Shown here piece after piece: positions 1-7,882 of a stretch of 33,055 bases of DNA. The notes below the pieces were generated by a model. The model was given only the letters and a program-made list of their open reading frames with translations, had not been told where the DNA came from and searched no databases. The DNA comes from Nonomuraea lactucae. Its GTDB lineage: Bacteria; Actinomycetota; Actinomycetes; Streptosporangiales; Streptosporangiaceae. Every line of letters begins with the position of its first letter. The first letter of the stretch is position 1. Made by a program: the position numbers and the translations under genes. The stretch is from positions 1 to 33,055 of the forward strand of contig NZ_QNFZ01000068.1 of assembly GCF_003313395.1 (NCBI RefSeq), given 5' to 3'.

Positions 1-1
1 C

Positions 2-1297
2 CCGTCCGCCCCGCCCGGCATCGCACCCGGCCCGTCCACGCCGCCGGTGGTCGCGTACGGCCCGTCCAGCCCGCCCGGGACCGCGTACGGCCCGTCCACC
101 CCACCCGGGACCGCGTACGGCCCGCCGTCCGTTCCCGCGCCGGGCACCCCGAAATACGGCGGGCCGCCGCCGAAGAAGCGCACGGGGCCGATCGTCGTCG
201 GCGCGACCGTGGCCGTCGTGCTGCTCATCCTGGCCGGGGTCGCGGTGGCCGTCGCGCAGCGGAAACCCCCGTCCACCGCCTCCCGGACCACCCCCACGGG
301 ATCCCGGTCCACTCCCACGGGATCCCGGTCCACTCCCGCGGCCACCGGCCCCACCGGCCGGACCCCCGCGCCGAAGGCGACCCCCACGAGCCGGAGGCTG
401 GCCGGCGGCCCGATCACGCTGTACGAGCACCCGTCCGACCCGGTCAGGCTGACCTCGTACGAGCTCTACGACAAGAAGTCCGACGAGTGGGTGGACTACG
501 CCAGAAGGTCGCTGAGCGGCCCGTTCACGAAGTACGCCGGCAACTGGGAGTCGCGGGTCTCCCCCGACGGCCGCTACCTGGCCGTCAGGGGCCGCACGTA
601 CACCTCCGACGACCACGACTCGATCCTCGTCACCGACCGGAGGTCGGGCACCTCGTTCTCGGTCAAGACGGTGCGCGACCCGCTGATCAGCAGCATCCGC
701 GCCTGGTCGAGGGACAGCTCGAAGATCCTGCTCAACATCGAGAAGAAGGTCAAGGCCAAGAACGGCGAGCACGACTGGATCTACCCGGGATTCGTGATCA
801 TCGACGTGGCCGGGGCCAAGGCCCAGGTGAAGATCGTGCCCGGCGGATCCACGCGCACGACCGGGTTCGGCTGGGACAGCGAGGAGGCGGGCGTCGTCAA
901 CGTCGCGGGCGACAAGGAAGGGCTGCGCTTCTACGACGCCTCGGGCAAGTACGTCCGCGAGCTGGCGAACGTCGGCCCGCTGCCCTCCGGCACCCAGGAC
1001 ATCTTCTCCCCCTCGGGCGAGCTGTTCGTGACCGACTGCCCGCGCGGCGGGGGCGGCGACCACTGCGTCTGGGACACCGGCACCGGCGAGAAGGTCCACG
1101 CGTTCTCGTCCGACTGCGACAAGGTGCTCGGCTGGTACGACGAGACCCGCGTCTACTGCTGGGAGCAGGACAACTCCGCCAAGGACGAGATCCAGGTCGT
1201 GGGCTTCGACGGCAAGCTGGTGCGCAGGCTGCTGGACACACCGGGCGACCTCGACCTCAGCCCGGTCTTCACCGCCAACCCGACCCGGGGCTCCTGA
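2..1297 (+). CDS. Membrane-anchored protein with Pro-rich N-terminus and beta-propeller-like exterior (5' partial)
   Basis: The reading frame is open from the first bases, so the true start lies left of the window; GTG 47 is only the first internal start codon. In order it shows a Pro/Gly/Tyr-rich segment made of a 10-residue repeat (AYGPSSPPGT type), a basic PPKKR stretch, one hydrophobic helix (VVGATVAVVLLILAGVAVAV), a Ser/Thr/Pro linker with TPTGSRS repeats, and an outer domain of about 290 residues. That domain has WD40/TolB-like strands such as VSPDGRYLAVRG, WSRDSSKILLN and FSPSGELFVTD, and four cysteines near its end (DCPRG, HCVWD, DCDKV, YCWEQ). A cytoplasmic Pro-rich arm, TM helix and outer propeller is a layout seen in actinobacterial Ser/Thr kinases, so a kinase domain may lie upstream; that is inference. 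The lipoprotein gene follows 32 nt downstream. Confidence 0.75.
   Translation, partial: PSAPPGIAPGPSTPPVVAYGPSSPPGTAYGPSTPPGTAYGPPSVPAPGTPKYGGPPPKKRTGPIVVGATVAVVLLILAGVAVAVAQRKPPSTASRTTPTGSRSTPTGSRSTPAATGPTGRTPAPKATPTSRRLAGGPITLYEHPSDPVRLTSYELYDKKSDEWVDYARRSLSGPFTKYAGNWESRVSPDGRYLAVRGRTYTSDDHDSILVTDRRSGTSFSVKTVRDPLISSIRAWSRDSSKILLNIEKKVKAKNGEHDWIYPGFVIIDVAGAKAQVKIVPGGSTRTTGFGWDSEEAGVVNVAGDKEGLRFYDASGKYVRELANVGPLPSGTQDIFSPSGELFVTDCPRGGGGDHCVWDTGTGEKVHAFSSDCDKVLGWYDETRVYCWEQDNSAKDEIQVVGFDGKLVRRLLDTPGDLDLSPVFTANPTRGS
53..112 (+). repeat. 30-nt tandem repeat encoding AYGPSxPPGT
   Basis: GCGTACGGCCC recurs at 53, 83 and 113, giving two full 30-nt units and a third partial one. A related partial unit lies before position 53. 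The period is a multiple of three, so unit gain or loss would keep the frame and only change the length of the Pro-rich arm. Confidence 0.7.
292..333 (+). repeat. 21-nt tandem repeat in the Ser/Thr/Pro linker
   Basis: CACGGGATCCCGGTCC recurs with a 21-nt period (295 and 316), encoding TPTGSRS units just outside the membrane helix. It is in frame and probably neutral spacer sequence. Confidence 0.6.
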
Positions 1298-1329
1298 ACC
1301 ACCTGGCGCACGGATCCGTCGTGAAGGTC

Positions 1330-3366
1330 ATGAAGACGCTCATCCGTACGGCGATGGCGGCCGCGGCCCTCTTGACGGCCACCGCCGCGTGCACCCCTTC
1401 GGCCGGGGACTCGGCCCGGAACGCGGACCCGTCGACCGCGTTCCCCAAGCGACGACTGGACGCCGTACGGCTGGTCGCCTACCGCGGCTGCGATGAGATG
1501 CTGGCCGGTCTGCGTGAGCACGCCGCGAAGAGCGTCGGCCCGTGGGGCTTCGGCGGCCCGCGGCTGCTTCGCATGAAGCCGGAGGACACGGCGATGTCCA
1601 CGGAGGCGAAGACCGCGGACACACCGGACCACTCGACCACCAACGTGCACGAGGCCGGAGTGGACGAGCCCGACCTGGTCAAGACCGACGGCAACCGCGT
1701 CATCACGGTCTCCGGCGGCACGCTGCGCGTCATCGACACCGCCACCAGGAAGGTCACGGCCTCCCTCAAGCTGACCAAGGACGGCGAGCCCGGCTACGTG
1801 CCCGCCGAACTGCTCGTGTCGGGTGACCGGGCGCTGGTGCTCATGCGGGGCGGCGAGATCGCGTACAAGGCCATCGCGCCCATGGGAGACACGCGCTACC
1901 TGCTCGTGGACCTGGCCGGCGAGCCGAAGACCCTCAGCACGATCAAGCCGCGGGGCGGCCACGTGGACGCCAGGATGGTCGGCTCGACCGTCAGGCTCGT
2001 CACCCGCAGCCAGCCCGACTTCACGTTCCCGCAGGTCAGGGACGGCGTCTCGGACAAGGAGCGCAAGCGGCTGAACCAGGCGGCGATCCGCCGGGCGCCG
2101 ATCGACGCCTGGCTGCCCAAGGTCGAGATCACCGACGCCTCCGGCGCCGTCAGGACGGACTCCGTCGCGTGTGAGAAGGTCAGCCATCCCGCCGACTACA
2201 CCGGCGCCTCGCTGCTGACGGTGCACTCGATCGACCTGGCGCAGGGCGTCACCACGGCCGGCACCGACCCGATCAGCCTGGCCGCCGACGGCGACATCGT
2301 CTACGGCACCGGCCAGAGCCTGTACGTGGCCAGCAACCCCCATTGGTGGTGGCCGGACGACGTCATCCTGGAGGACACCCCGCAGGCCCCGGCCACGGAG
2401 CCCGCCCCCGAGGAGCCCACGCCGTCCGTGACGTCCCCCTCCGAGCCCGCGCCGAGCGCGACGGCGTCCGTGTCGGAGCCGCCGCGGAAGCAGATGCCCA
2501 GTCCGGCCGTACGTCCGGAGGAGACGCAGGTGCACCGGTTCGACATCGGCCGGCCGGGCGCGCCCGTCTACGCGGCGTCGGGCAAGGTGCCGGGTCGGCT
2601 GCTGAACCAGTACTCCCTGTCGGAGCACGACGGTCACCTGCGCGTCGCGACCACGACCGGCTCCGACGGGCAGCGGCAGAGCCAGAGCCAGAGCCAGGTG
2701 CACGTGCTCAGGGCCGCGGACATGACGCAGGTCGGCGAGGTCGGCGGGCTGGGCAAGGGCGAGCAGATCTACTCGGTGCGCTTCATCGGCCCGGTCGGCT
2801 ATGTCGTCACGTTCAAGCAGGTCGACCCGCTCTACACGCTGGACCTGCGCGACCCGGCGGCGCCGAAGGTCACCGGCGAGCTGAAGATCACGGGCTACTC
2901 CGCCTACCTCCACCCGGCCGGCGACGGGCGGCTGATCGGCATCGGCCAGGAGGCCAGCGAGCAGGGCAGGACGCTCGGCACCCAGGTCTCGCTGTTCGAC
3001 GTCCGAGACCCGGCGAACCCGCGCAGAATGTCGCAGTTGTTCCAGAAGGACTCGGGCTCGGAGGCCGAGTGGGACCCGCACGCGTTCCTGTACTGGCCCA
3101 AGACGGGCCTCGCGGTGGTCCCGATCAGCTCCTACGCCCAGGAGAGCTACCAGGCGGGCGCGCTGGCACTGAAGATCGGCGACTCCGCGGTGACCAAGCT
3201 CGGCCTGATCACGCACCCGCCCATGCGGCAGGGGCGGAGCGCCTACCAGCCCGGCATCCAGCGTTCGATCGTCATCGGCGACACGCTGTGGACGGTCTCC
3301 GAGGGCGGGGTCAAGGTGAACGACGCCGCGTCGCTGGCCGACCGGGCGTGGATCCCGTTCAACTGA
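1330..3366 (+). CDS. Lipoprotein with C-terminal beta-propeller domain
   Basis: 678 aa from ATG 1330. The N-terminus MKTLIRTAMAAAALLTATAAC is a lipoprotein signal with a plausible lipobox (TAAC), so the mature protein should be anchored outside the membrane. The segment NVHEAGVDEPDLVKTDGNRV matches the hallmark of secreted proteins with a C-terminal beta-propeller distantly related to WD-40 (COG4880/Beta_propel family; EGVDEPDIVKTDG-like). A Pro/Glu/Ser-rich insertion (about residues 345-400) splits the propeller. Blade-like strands follow, ending DSAVTKLGLITHPP and a C-terminal IVIGDTLWTVSEGGV. The biochemical role of the family is not established. GTG 1321 is an alternative start three codons earlier; neither has a strong Shine-Dalgarno. 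The same frame is open further upstream, but that part overlaps the previous gene and is a shadow. The gene is likely co-transcribed with the upstream one. Confidence 0.85.
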   Translation: MKTLIRTAMAAAALLTATAACTPSAGDSARNADPSTAFPKRRLDAVRLVAYRGCDEMLAGLREHAAKSVGPWGFGGPRLLRMKPEDTAMSTEAKTADTPDHSTTNVHEAGVDEPDLVKTDGNRVITVSGGTLRVIDTATRKVTASLKLTKDGEPGYVPAELLVSGDRALVLMRGGEIAYKAIAPMGDTRYLLVDLAGEPKTLSTIKPRGGHVDARMVGSTVRLVTRSQPDFTFPQVRDGVSDKERKRLNQAAIRRAPIDAWLPKVEITDASGAVRTDSVACEKVSHPADYTGASLLTVHSIDLAQGVTTAGTDPISLAADGDIVYGTGQSLYVASNPHWWWPDDVILEDTPQAPATEPAPEEPTPSVTSPSEPAPSATASVSEPPRKQMPSPAVRPEETQVHRFDIGRPGAPVYAASGKVPGRLLNQYSLSEHDGHLRVATTTGSDGQRQSQSQSQVHVLRAADMTQVGEVGGLGKGEQIYSVRFIGPVGYVVTFKQVDPLYTLDLRDPAAPKVTGELKITGYSAYLHPAGDGRLIGIGQEASEQGRTLGTQVSLFDVRDPANPRRMSQLFQKDSGSEAEWDPHAFLYWPKTGLAVVPISSYAQESYQAGALALKIGDSAVTKLGLITHPPMRQGRSAYQPGIQRSIVIGDTLWTVSEGGVKVNDAASLADRAWIPFN

Positions 3367-3380
3367 CGACAGGTCCGTGA

Positions 3381-3414
3381 AGGGGCGCCGATCACCTGGA
3401 TCGGCGCCCCTTTT
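3381..3414 (+). terminator. Strong intrinsic terminator
   Basis: Perfect 12-bp stem GGGGCGCCGATC (3382-3393) / GATCGGCGCCCC (3399-3410) with a 5-nt loop, followed by TTTT. It lies 15 nt after the propeller lipoprotein stop and separates it from the LuxR-type regulator. The flanking A run (3381) gives weaker function on the minus strand. Confidence 0.9.
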
Positions 3415-3493
3415 GCATGGACCTGTATGGACACACCCCCACAAATAATGAAAAATCCACTGACATTGGATTGTCGGGCCGGGCGGGTGCTAA

Positions 3494-4675
3494 ATGCCTT
3501 TCGTGGGGCGCAAGCGCGAGCTGCATCAGCTGGCGGAGCTCCTCAGCCACCCACCCGCCGTCGTCCTGCTCGAAGGCGAGGCCGGCGTCGGCAAGACCCG
3601 GCTGCTGGACGAGCTGATCGGGTTCCCCCTGCTGATCGGCCGCTGCCACCCGATGCGCTTCCCGTACGGGCCGGTCGTCGAGGCGCTGCGCGAGGCCTGC
3701 CCGCCGCCCGACCTCAACCCCATCACCGGCGCGTTGCGGCCCCTGTTACCCGAGGTCGCCCACCTCCTGCCGCCCGCCCCGCCTCCGCTCTCGGAGCCGC
3801 AGGTCGAGCGGCATCGTCTGTTCAGGGCCGTTCTCTCGCTGCTCGACTCGCTGCGGCCGATCACGCTGGTTGTCGAGGACGTGCACTGGGTCGATCCCGA
3901 CACCAGGGAGCTGCTGGCCTTCCTGGCGCGCTGCCTGCCCGCCGCCGTCAACCTGGTGCTCACCTACCGGGCCGAGGACCTGAGCCATCCGGCGGCCGAG
4001 GTGCTCGCCCACCTGCCGCCGCACATCGACCACGCCGAGATCGCGCTGGCACCGTTCGACGCCGTGGAGACCGCGCTGCTGGCCGAACAACTGCTGCCGG
4101 ACCCCGGCGACCTATGGCCGCTCACCCGGGGCGTGCCGGTCGCGATCGAGCAACTCGCCCGCATGCTCGCCGAGGGCAGGCAGCCGGGCACCCCGCCCGC
4201 ACTGCGCGACGCCGTACTCCTCAAACTCGGCACGCTGCCACTCGCCGCCCGCAAGCTCGTACAGGCCGCGGCCGTGCTCGGCCAGCCCGCCACCGAACGG
4301 ACGCTCGCCGCCCTGGCCGGCGTGCCGCCCGAACGCATCGAACGCGGGCTCGCCGAGGCGCTGCGGCGCGGCCTGCTCGTCGAGACCACCCCCGGCCTGT
4401 ACGGCCTGCGCCAGCCCCTGGCCACCCAGGCCGTCCGCGACTCGATCGCCCCGGCGGCACGGCGCAGACTGCAGCACCGGATCGACACCCCCACCCAGCC
4501 CCAGGGCACCCTCTCACCCAGGGAGGAACAGGTCGTCAGGCTGGCCGCCGACGGCCTCACCAACAGGGAGATCGCCGAGAACCTCGTCCTGTCACCGCGG
4601 ACCGTCGAGGTCCACGTGGCCAACGCCCTGCGCAAGCTCGGCCTGACCTCCCGCAGGCAACTCCGAGCCACGTGA
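3494..4675 (+). CDS. Compact ATPase-LuxR (LAL-type) transcriptional regulator
   Basis: 393 aa. The N-terminus MPFVGRKREL is the usual opening of AAA/STAND regulators. Walker A is GEAGVGKT (residues 28-35), Walker B is ITLVVEDVHWVD (about 123-134), and the C-terminal 55 residues form a LuxR/GerE helix-turn-helix (LSPREEQVVRLAADGLTNRE, then SPRTVEVHVANALRKLGL). LAL regulators are normally about 850-1000 aa with a long TPR-like middle. Here the ATPase runs almost directly into the HTH, so the sensor region is nearly absent, yet the frame is intact and ends normally. The neighbouring FAD monooxygenase is convergent with a 50-nt gap, so control of that cluster is possible but unproven. ATG 3494 fits the family N-terminus, although the ribosome site is weak. 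Confidence 0.85.
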   Translation: MPFVGRKRELHQLAELLSHPPAVVLLEGEAGVGKTRLLDELIGFPLLIGRCHPMRFPYGPVVEALREACPPPDLNPITGALRPLLPEVAHLLPPAPPPLSEPQVERHRLFRAVLSLLDSLRPITLVVEDVHWVDPDTRELLAFLARCLPAAVNLVLTYRAEDLSHPAAEVLAHLPPHIDHAEIALAPFDAVETALLAEQLLPDPGDLWPLTRGVPVAIEQLARMLAEGRQPGTPPALRDAVLLKLGTLPLAARKLVQAAAVLGQPATERTLAALAGVPPERIERGLAEALRRGLLVETTPGLYGLRQPLATQAVRDSIAPAARRRLQHRIDTPTQPQGTLSPREEQVVRLAADGLTNREIAENLVLSPRTVEVHVANALRKLGLTSRRQLRAT

Positions 4676-4725
4676 ACCCGTGCGGATGCGCCGGTGAAGC
4701 GGCGGAGACGCCAGTCGGCTCCAGC

Positions 4726-5874
4726 TCAGCAGGGCTGGTTGAGGAAGCCCTCCACCTGCCCGAGCCGGCCGGGCAGGGTCTCCCGCATGTGCGCCACGGC
4801 CTGGGGCAGCATCGCGGCGGTGATCGCCATCTCCCCGACGAGGATCTGGTGGGAGACGTCCTGGACGAGTTTCACCCGGGCGTAGCGACGCTCCATGAAA
4901 GCCGCCAGCGAGGCGGCGACCGCACGGTCGGGCACGGCGAGTTCCTCGGCGAGGACGACCGCGTCCTCCAGCGCCATGCCGGCGCCCTGGGTGAGGTGGG
5001 GGGCGCACGCGTGGGCGGCGTCGCCGAGCACGATGGCGCGCCCCCCGAACCAGGGCGAGGGCAGGAGGACCTCGCTGAGCGGGCTGTAGACGATGCCGTC
5101 GGAGGCGGTGATGGCGTCGCGCAGGTCGCCGATGAGCCCGCCGTACCCGGCGAGCCGCTCCTTGAGCAGGCCGGCCATCTGGTCCGAGGGCAGGTACGGG
5201 TTGCCCGGCTCGGCGGTGACCACGAACATGTACATGCTGTCGCGGCTGAGCGGGATGACGCCGGCCTTGGTGCCGTCGCCCTGGAACACCATCGTGTTGG
5301 TGACCTCGGCGGGGCGTGGCATCGTCACGCGCCAGACGGAGTAGCCGGTGAAGACCGGCTCGTGCTCGGCGGCGAACAGGCGGCGGCGGAGCGGCGAGCG
5401 CAGCCCGTCGAAGCCGATGACGAGGTCGTAAGTCTCGATCTTGCCGTCGGAGAGCGTCACGTGCACGCGGTCGCCGGCGTCCTCGAGGTCCTGCGCGGTC
5501 ATGCCGTAAGTGATCTTGGCTCCGGCTTGTTCCGCCGCGCCGGTGAGGATGCGGTGGAGGTCGCTCCGGGAGAGCGCGTTGTTGGCGGGCACGTCGCCGC
5601 CCAGGGCGGAGGGGCAGTCGACGATGAGCCGGCCCTGCCAGTCGTAGAAGGTGGTGCGGTCGTACTGGAAGCCGACGTCGAGGATGTCCTCCAGCACGCC
5701 CAGTGCGCGTAGGGCGCGCAGGGAGTTGGCGGGCTGGTTGATGCCGACGCCGAGGACTCCGGAGTGCGGGCGCAGCTCCGCGACGTCGACGCCGACGCCA
5801 CGCCGGGCAAGGGCGGCGGCGGCTCCGAGCCCGCCGATTCCGGCCCCGACGACCAGGACACGTGTCACCTGCAT
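4726..5874 (-). CDS. FAD-dependent aromatic-ring monooxygenase
   Basis: 382 aa from ATG 5874. Class A flavoprotein hydroxylase marks: Rossmann GAGIGGLGAAAALARRG near the N-terminus, the DG motif in DLVIGFDGLRSPLRR, and the GD motif in AIVLGDAAHACAPHLTQGAG followed by MALEDAVVLAEEL. The family uses NAD(P)H and O2 to add a hydroxyl group to phenols, pyridines or similar rings. ATG 5874 is preferred because AAGGTGAGG lies just upstream; GTG 5889 would add five residues and sit on that site. The gene is divergent from a LysR regulator and faces away from the dioxygenase unit, so it is probably the entry hydroxylase of cluster 1. The substrate cannot be read from sequence; 6-hydroxynicotinate- or salicylate-type rings are possible. 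Other readings include a non-catabolic TetX/UbiH-like hydroxylase. Confidence 0.85.
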   Translation of the reverse strand: MQVTRVLVVGAGIGGLGAAAALARRGVGVDVAELRPHSGVLGVGINQPANSLRALRALGVLEDILDVGFQYDRTTFYDWQGRLIVDCPSALGGDVPANNALSRSDLHRILTGAAEQAGAKITYGMTAQDLEDAGDRVHVTLSDGKIETYDLVIGFDGLRSPLRRRLFAAEHEPVFTGYSVWRVTMPRPAEVTNTMVFQGDGTKAGVIPLSRDSMYMFVVTAEPGNPYLPSDQMAGLLKERLAGYGGLIGDLRDAITASDGIVYSPLSEVLLPSPWFGGRAIVLGDAAHACAPHLTQGAGMALEDAVVLAEELAVPDRAVAASLAAFMERRYARVKLVQDVSHQILVGEMAITAAMLPQAVAHMRETLPGRLGQVEGFLNQPC

Positions 5875-5910
5875 CTTCTGCCGCCTCACCTTGCTGGGTT
5901 GGATGCGGTG

Positions 5911-5939
5911 ACCGTATGACGGGTCTCACAATGTTCCAA
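5911..5939 (-). promoter_or_regulatory. Candidate promoter for the FAD monooxygenase
   Basis: Read on the minus strand, TTGGAA (5939-5934) and TACGGT (5916-5911) are spaced by 17 nt, matching -35 and -10 (TAnnnT) geometry. The start codon is 37 nt downstream of the -10. The LysR-type palindrome at 5950-5966 lies immediately upstream of the -35, which is the usual activator position. Confidence 0.4.
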
Positions 5940-5949
5940 ACGATTGTTA

Positions 5950-5966
5950 TCGATGGCCGGCATCGA
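5950..5966. promoter_or_regulatory. LysR-type operator, copy 1 (TCGATG-N5-CATCGA)
   Basis: Perfect 6-bp inverted repeat with a 5-nt spacer. It contains two overlapping T-N11-A signatures (5950/5962 and 5954/5966), typical of LysR-type binding sites. It sits between the divergent monooxygenase and lysR genes, 15 nt before the likely lysR start, so both activation of the monooxygenase and autoregulation are plausible. The same architecture recurs at 6897-6913. Confidence 0.6.
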
Positions 5967-5980
5967 CGGAGATGATGAGC

Positions 5981-6886
5981 ATGGGCTTGAGCGGGGTCGA
6001 CCTGAATCTTCTGCTGGCGCTGGACGCGCTGCTCAGCGAGCACAGCGTGACCCGGGCCGCCGAGCGCATGAGCGTGGGCCAGCCGGCGATGAGCGCGTCG
6101 CTCGCGCGGCTGCGCAAGCACTTCGACGATCCGCTGCTCGTTCGCGAGGGGAACACGCTGGTCCCGACGCCGGTGGCGCAGTCTCTCGTCCCCCTGGTCC
6201 GGGAGGCGGTCACGGCGGCGGAGGCGGTCTTCGGGCGTCCACGCGGGTTCGATCCGCTCGTTGACCGCCGATCCTTCACGATCATGGCCAGCGACTACGT
6301 CGTGCTCATCCTGTTGCGCCCCCTGATCGTCAGGCTCGCCACGGAGGCGCCGCTCCAGCGGGTGAACGTGGTGCCGGTGCAGGGCGACTTCGGCGAGAAG
6401 CTGCGCAGGGGGCAGATCGATCTGCTGGTGCTGCCGACGGAGTTGGCCGGGTCCCGCTTCGGGTTCCCGCATCGCCATCTGTTCCACGACAGGTACGTCC
6501 TGGTCGCCGACGCGGGCAACGACGCGGTGGGCCCAGTGATCACCCCCGAGGAGTTCGCCCAGCTCCCCTATCTGGCCTACAGCGGCGGCCACCTGGCGTC
6601 GATCGCCGAATCCCAGCTCGACGCCCTCGGCATCCCGCGGCGGGAGGAGATGAGCACGCAGAGCTTCGTCATCGCCCCGTTCCTCGTGATCGGCACGCCC
6701 TTCGTCTCGCTGGTTCACGAGCGGCTGGCCCGGCACTTCGCCGGCCAGATCCGCCTGAAGCTGCTCGAACCGCCCGTGCCGCTGCGCCCGATCAGCGAGG
6801 CGCTGTTCTGGAGCCCCCGGCAGACCGACGACCCCGCGTGCCTCTGGCTGCGAGAACGGATAGCGGAGCAGGCACGCGACCTGTGA
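5981..6886 (+). CDS. LysR-family regulator of cluster 1
   Basis: 301 aa from ATG 5981. The winged HTH occupies about residues 1-62 (VDLNLLLALDALLSEHSVTR, then AAERMSVGQPAMSASLARLR), followed by a periplasmic-binding-protein-like effector domain. The DLNLL opening resembles the NodD/NahR/LinR group of LysR regulators, which often respond to aromatic compounds. ATG 5981 is chosen over 5972 and 5975 because GGAG at 5968-5971 is 9 nt from 5981 and too close to the others. The gene is divergent from the monooxygenase, is followed 72 nt later by the dioxygenase unit on the same strand, and has matching palindromes on both flanks. I infer that it controls both transcripts in response to the ring substrate. 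Confidence 0.9.
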   Translation: MGLSGVDLNLLLALDALLSEHSVTRAAERMSVGQPAMSASLARLRKHFDDPLLVREGNTLVPTPVAQSLVPLVREAVTAAEAVFGRPRGFDPLVDRRSFTIMASDYVVLILLRPLIVRLATEAPLQRVNVVPVQGDFGEKLRRGQIDLLVLPTELAGSRFGFPHRHLFHDRYVLVADAGNDAVGPVITPEEFAQLPYLAYSGGHLASIAESQLDALGIPRREEMSTQSFVIAPFLVIGTPFVSLVHERLARHFAGQIRLKLLEPPVPLRPISEALFWSPRQTDDPACLWLRERIAEQARDL

Positions 6887-6913
6887 ATCGACGGCATCGA
6901 TACCCTCTATCGA
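6887..6913. promoter_or_regulatory. LysR-type operator, copy 2, with a third half-site
   Basis: TCGATA (6897-6902), CCCTC, TATCGA (6908-6913) is a perfect 6-5-6 palindrome with the same spacing as the site at 5950. Its left arm also pairs with ATCGA at 6887-6891 across another 5-nt spacer (ATCGA-N5-TCGAT), so three half-sites are arrayed every 10-11 nt, about one helical turn. It starts right after the lysR stop codon and precedes the dioxygenase gene. Confidence 0.6.
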
Positions 6914-6958
6914 AAGGAATCATTTCAACTATTGGCTCGTCGTGCGTACCGTTCGGGC

Positions 6959-7882
6959 ATGAACAGTTCGCCGATCACGCATCTCAGGCACGTCGGCATC
7001 GCCGTACCCGACTACGAGCCGGCCGTGGAGTTCAACCGCGGGGTATGGGGCCTGACACCGGTCGCCGACGACGACGGTGTGTCGTTCTTCGCGGCCGAGG
7101 CCAGCCCCGAGCAGTACATCCTGCGCGTACGGCGGGCCCCCGAGAAGCGCCTGGACCTCATCGCCTTCGGCGCCGAGGACGCCGCGTCCGTCGACGCCCT
7201 GGCCGAGCGGCTCATCGCCGCCGAGGTCCGCATCGAGCGCGAGCCGGGCGAGTTGGACACCCCGGGCGGAGGGTACGGCCTGCGCTTCTTCGACCCCGAA
7301 GGCCGCCTGATCGAGATCTCCAGCGACGTCGAGCAGCGCGCCGCGCGCCCGCTGGAGCCCCGGGAGTCGATCCCGCGGCGGCTCAGCCACGTGGTGATCA
7401 ACAGCGTGGACATCCTGAACACCAAGGCCTTCTACGAGCGGCACCTGGGCTTCCGGCTCTCCGACTGGCTGGAGGACAAGATGTGCTTCATGCGCACCCG
7501 GGCCGATCACCACATCCTCGCCATCAGCTCGGGCCCGCACGTGGCGCTCAACCACATCTCCTTCGAGATGCGCGGCATCGACGAGTACATGCGCGGCTCG
7601 GGCCGGCTGATCCGGCACGGGCACAGACCGCTGTGGGGCCCCGGCCGGCACGGCGCCGGGGACAACACCTTCACCTACTTCCTGGACCCCAACGGCAACG
7701 TCGTGGAGTACACGACCGAGCTCGAAAAGATCGTCGACGACGACACCTGGGTGCCGCGCCGGTTCGAGGCCACGCCCGAGGAGGCCGATCAATGGGGCAC
7801 CGCGGGGCTGATCACCGATGCGATGATCCCGGCGATGTTCAACGAGCCCGACAAGGGCCTGTGGACCCCGGCCCCGCTGTGA
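6959..7882 (+). CDS. Two-domain VOC extradiol-type ring-cleavage dioxygenase
   Basis: 307 aa with two vicinal-oxygen-chelate modules: residues 8-125 (HLRHVGIAVPDYEPAVEF) and 143-260 (SHVVINSVDILNTKAFYERH). The second module carries the full type I extradiol set: Fe(II) ligands H144, H199 (LNHISFE) and E250 (NVVEY), plus HH184-185, H231 and Y240 at positions matching H195, H241 and Y250 of the BphC family (known Fe ligands H146, H210, E260). It should open a catechol-like ring next to one hydroxyl group using O2. The N-terminal module lacks such ligands, as in BphC. ATG 6959 has a weak ribosome site; an in-frame TTG at 6932 is possible. It is the first gene of a tight unit: its stop overlaps the next start by 4 nt (GTGA). 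Confidence 0.85.
   Translation: MNSSPITHLRHVGIAVPDYEPAVEFNRGVWGLTPVADDDGVSFFAAEASPEQYILRVRRAPEKRLDLIAFGAEDAASVDALAERLIAAEVRIEREPGELDTPGGGYGLRFFDPEGRLIEISSDVEQRAARPLEPRESIPRRLSHVVINSVDILNTKAFYERHLGFRLSDWLEDKMCFMRTRADHHILAISSGPHVALNHISFEMRGIDEYMRGSGRLIRHGHRPLWGPGRHGAGDNTFTYFLDPNGNVVEYTTELEKIVDDDTWVPRRFEATPEEADQWGTAGLITDAMIPAMFNEPDKGLWTPAPL

Noticed and set aside
487..1329. Long upstream extension of the lipoprotein reading frame
   Set aside because: It overlaps the preceding gene in another frame, has an Arg-rich low-complexity composition typical of a GC-rich shadow, and would hide the clear lipoprotein signal at 1330.
1153..3444. 763-codon minus-strand open frame opposite the lipoprotein
   Set aside because: Arg/Asp/Gly-rich shadow with no motif; the plus-strand gene explains the DNA.
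3427..5712. 761-codon plus-strand frame spanning the LuxR regulator and monooxygenase
   Set aside because: It crosses two well-supported genes on opposite strands and has no recognisable domain.
4592..6736. 714-codon minus-strand frame over the monooxygenase and lysR
   Set aside because: Shadow frame created by high GC; both real genes have full family motifs.
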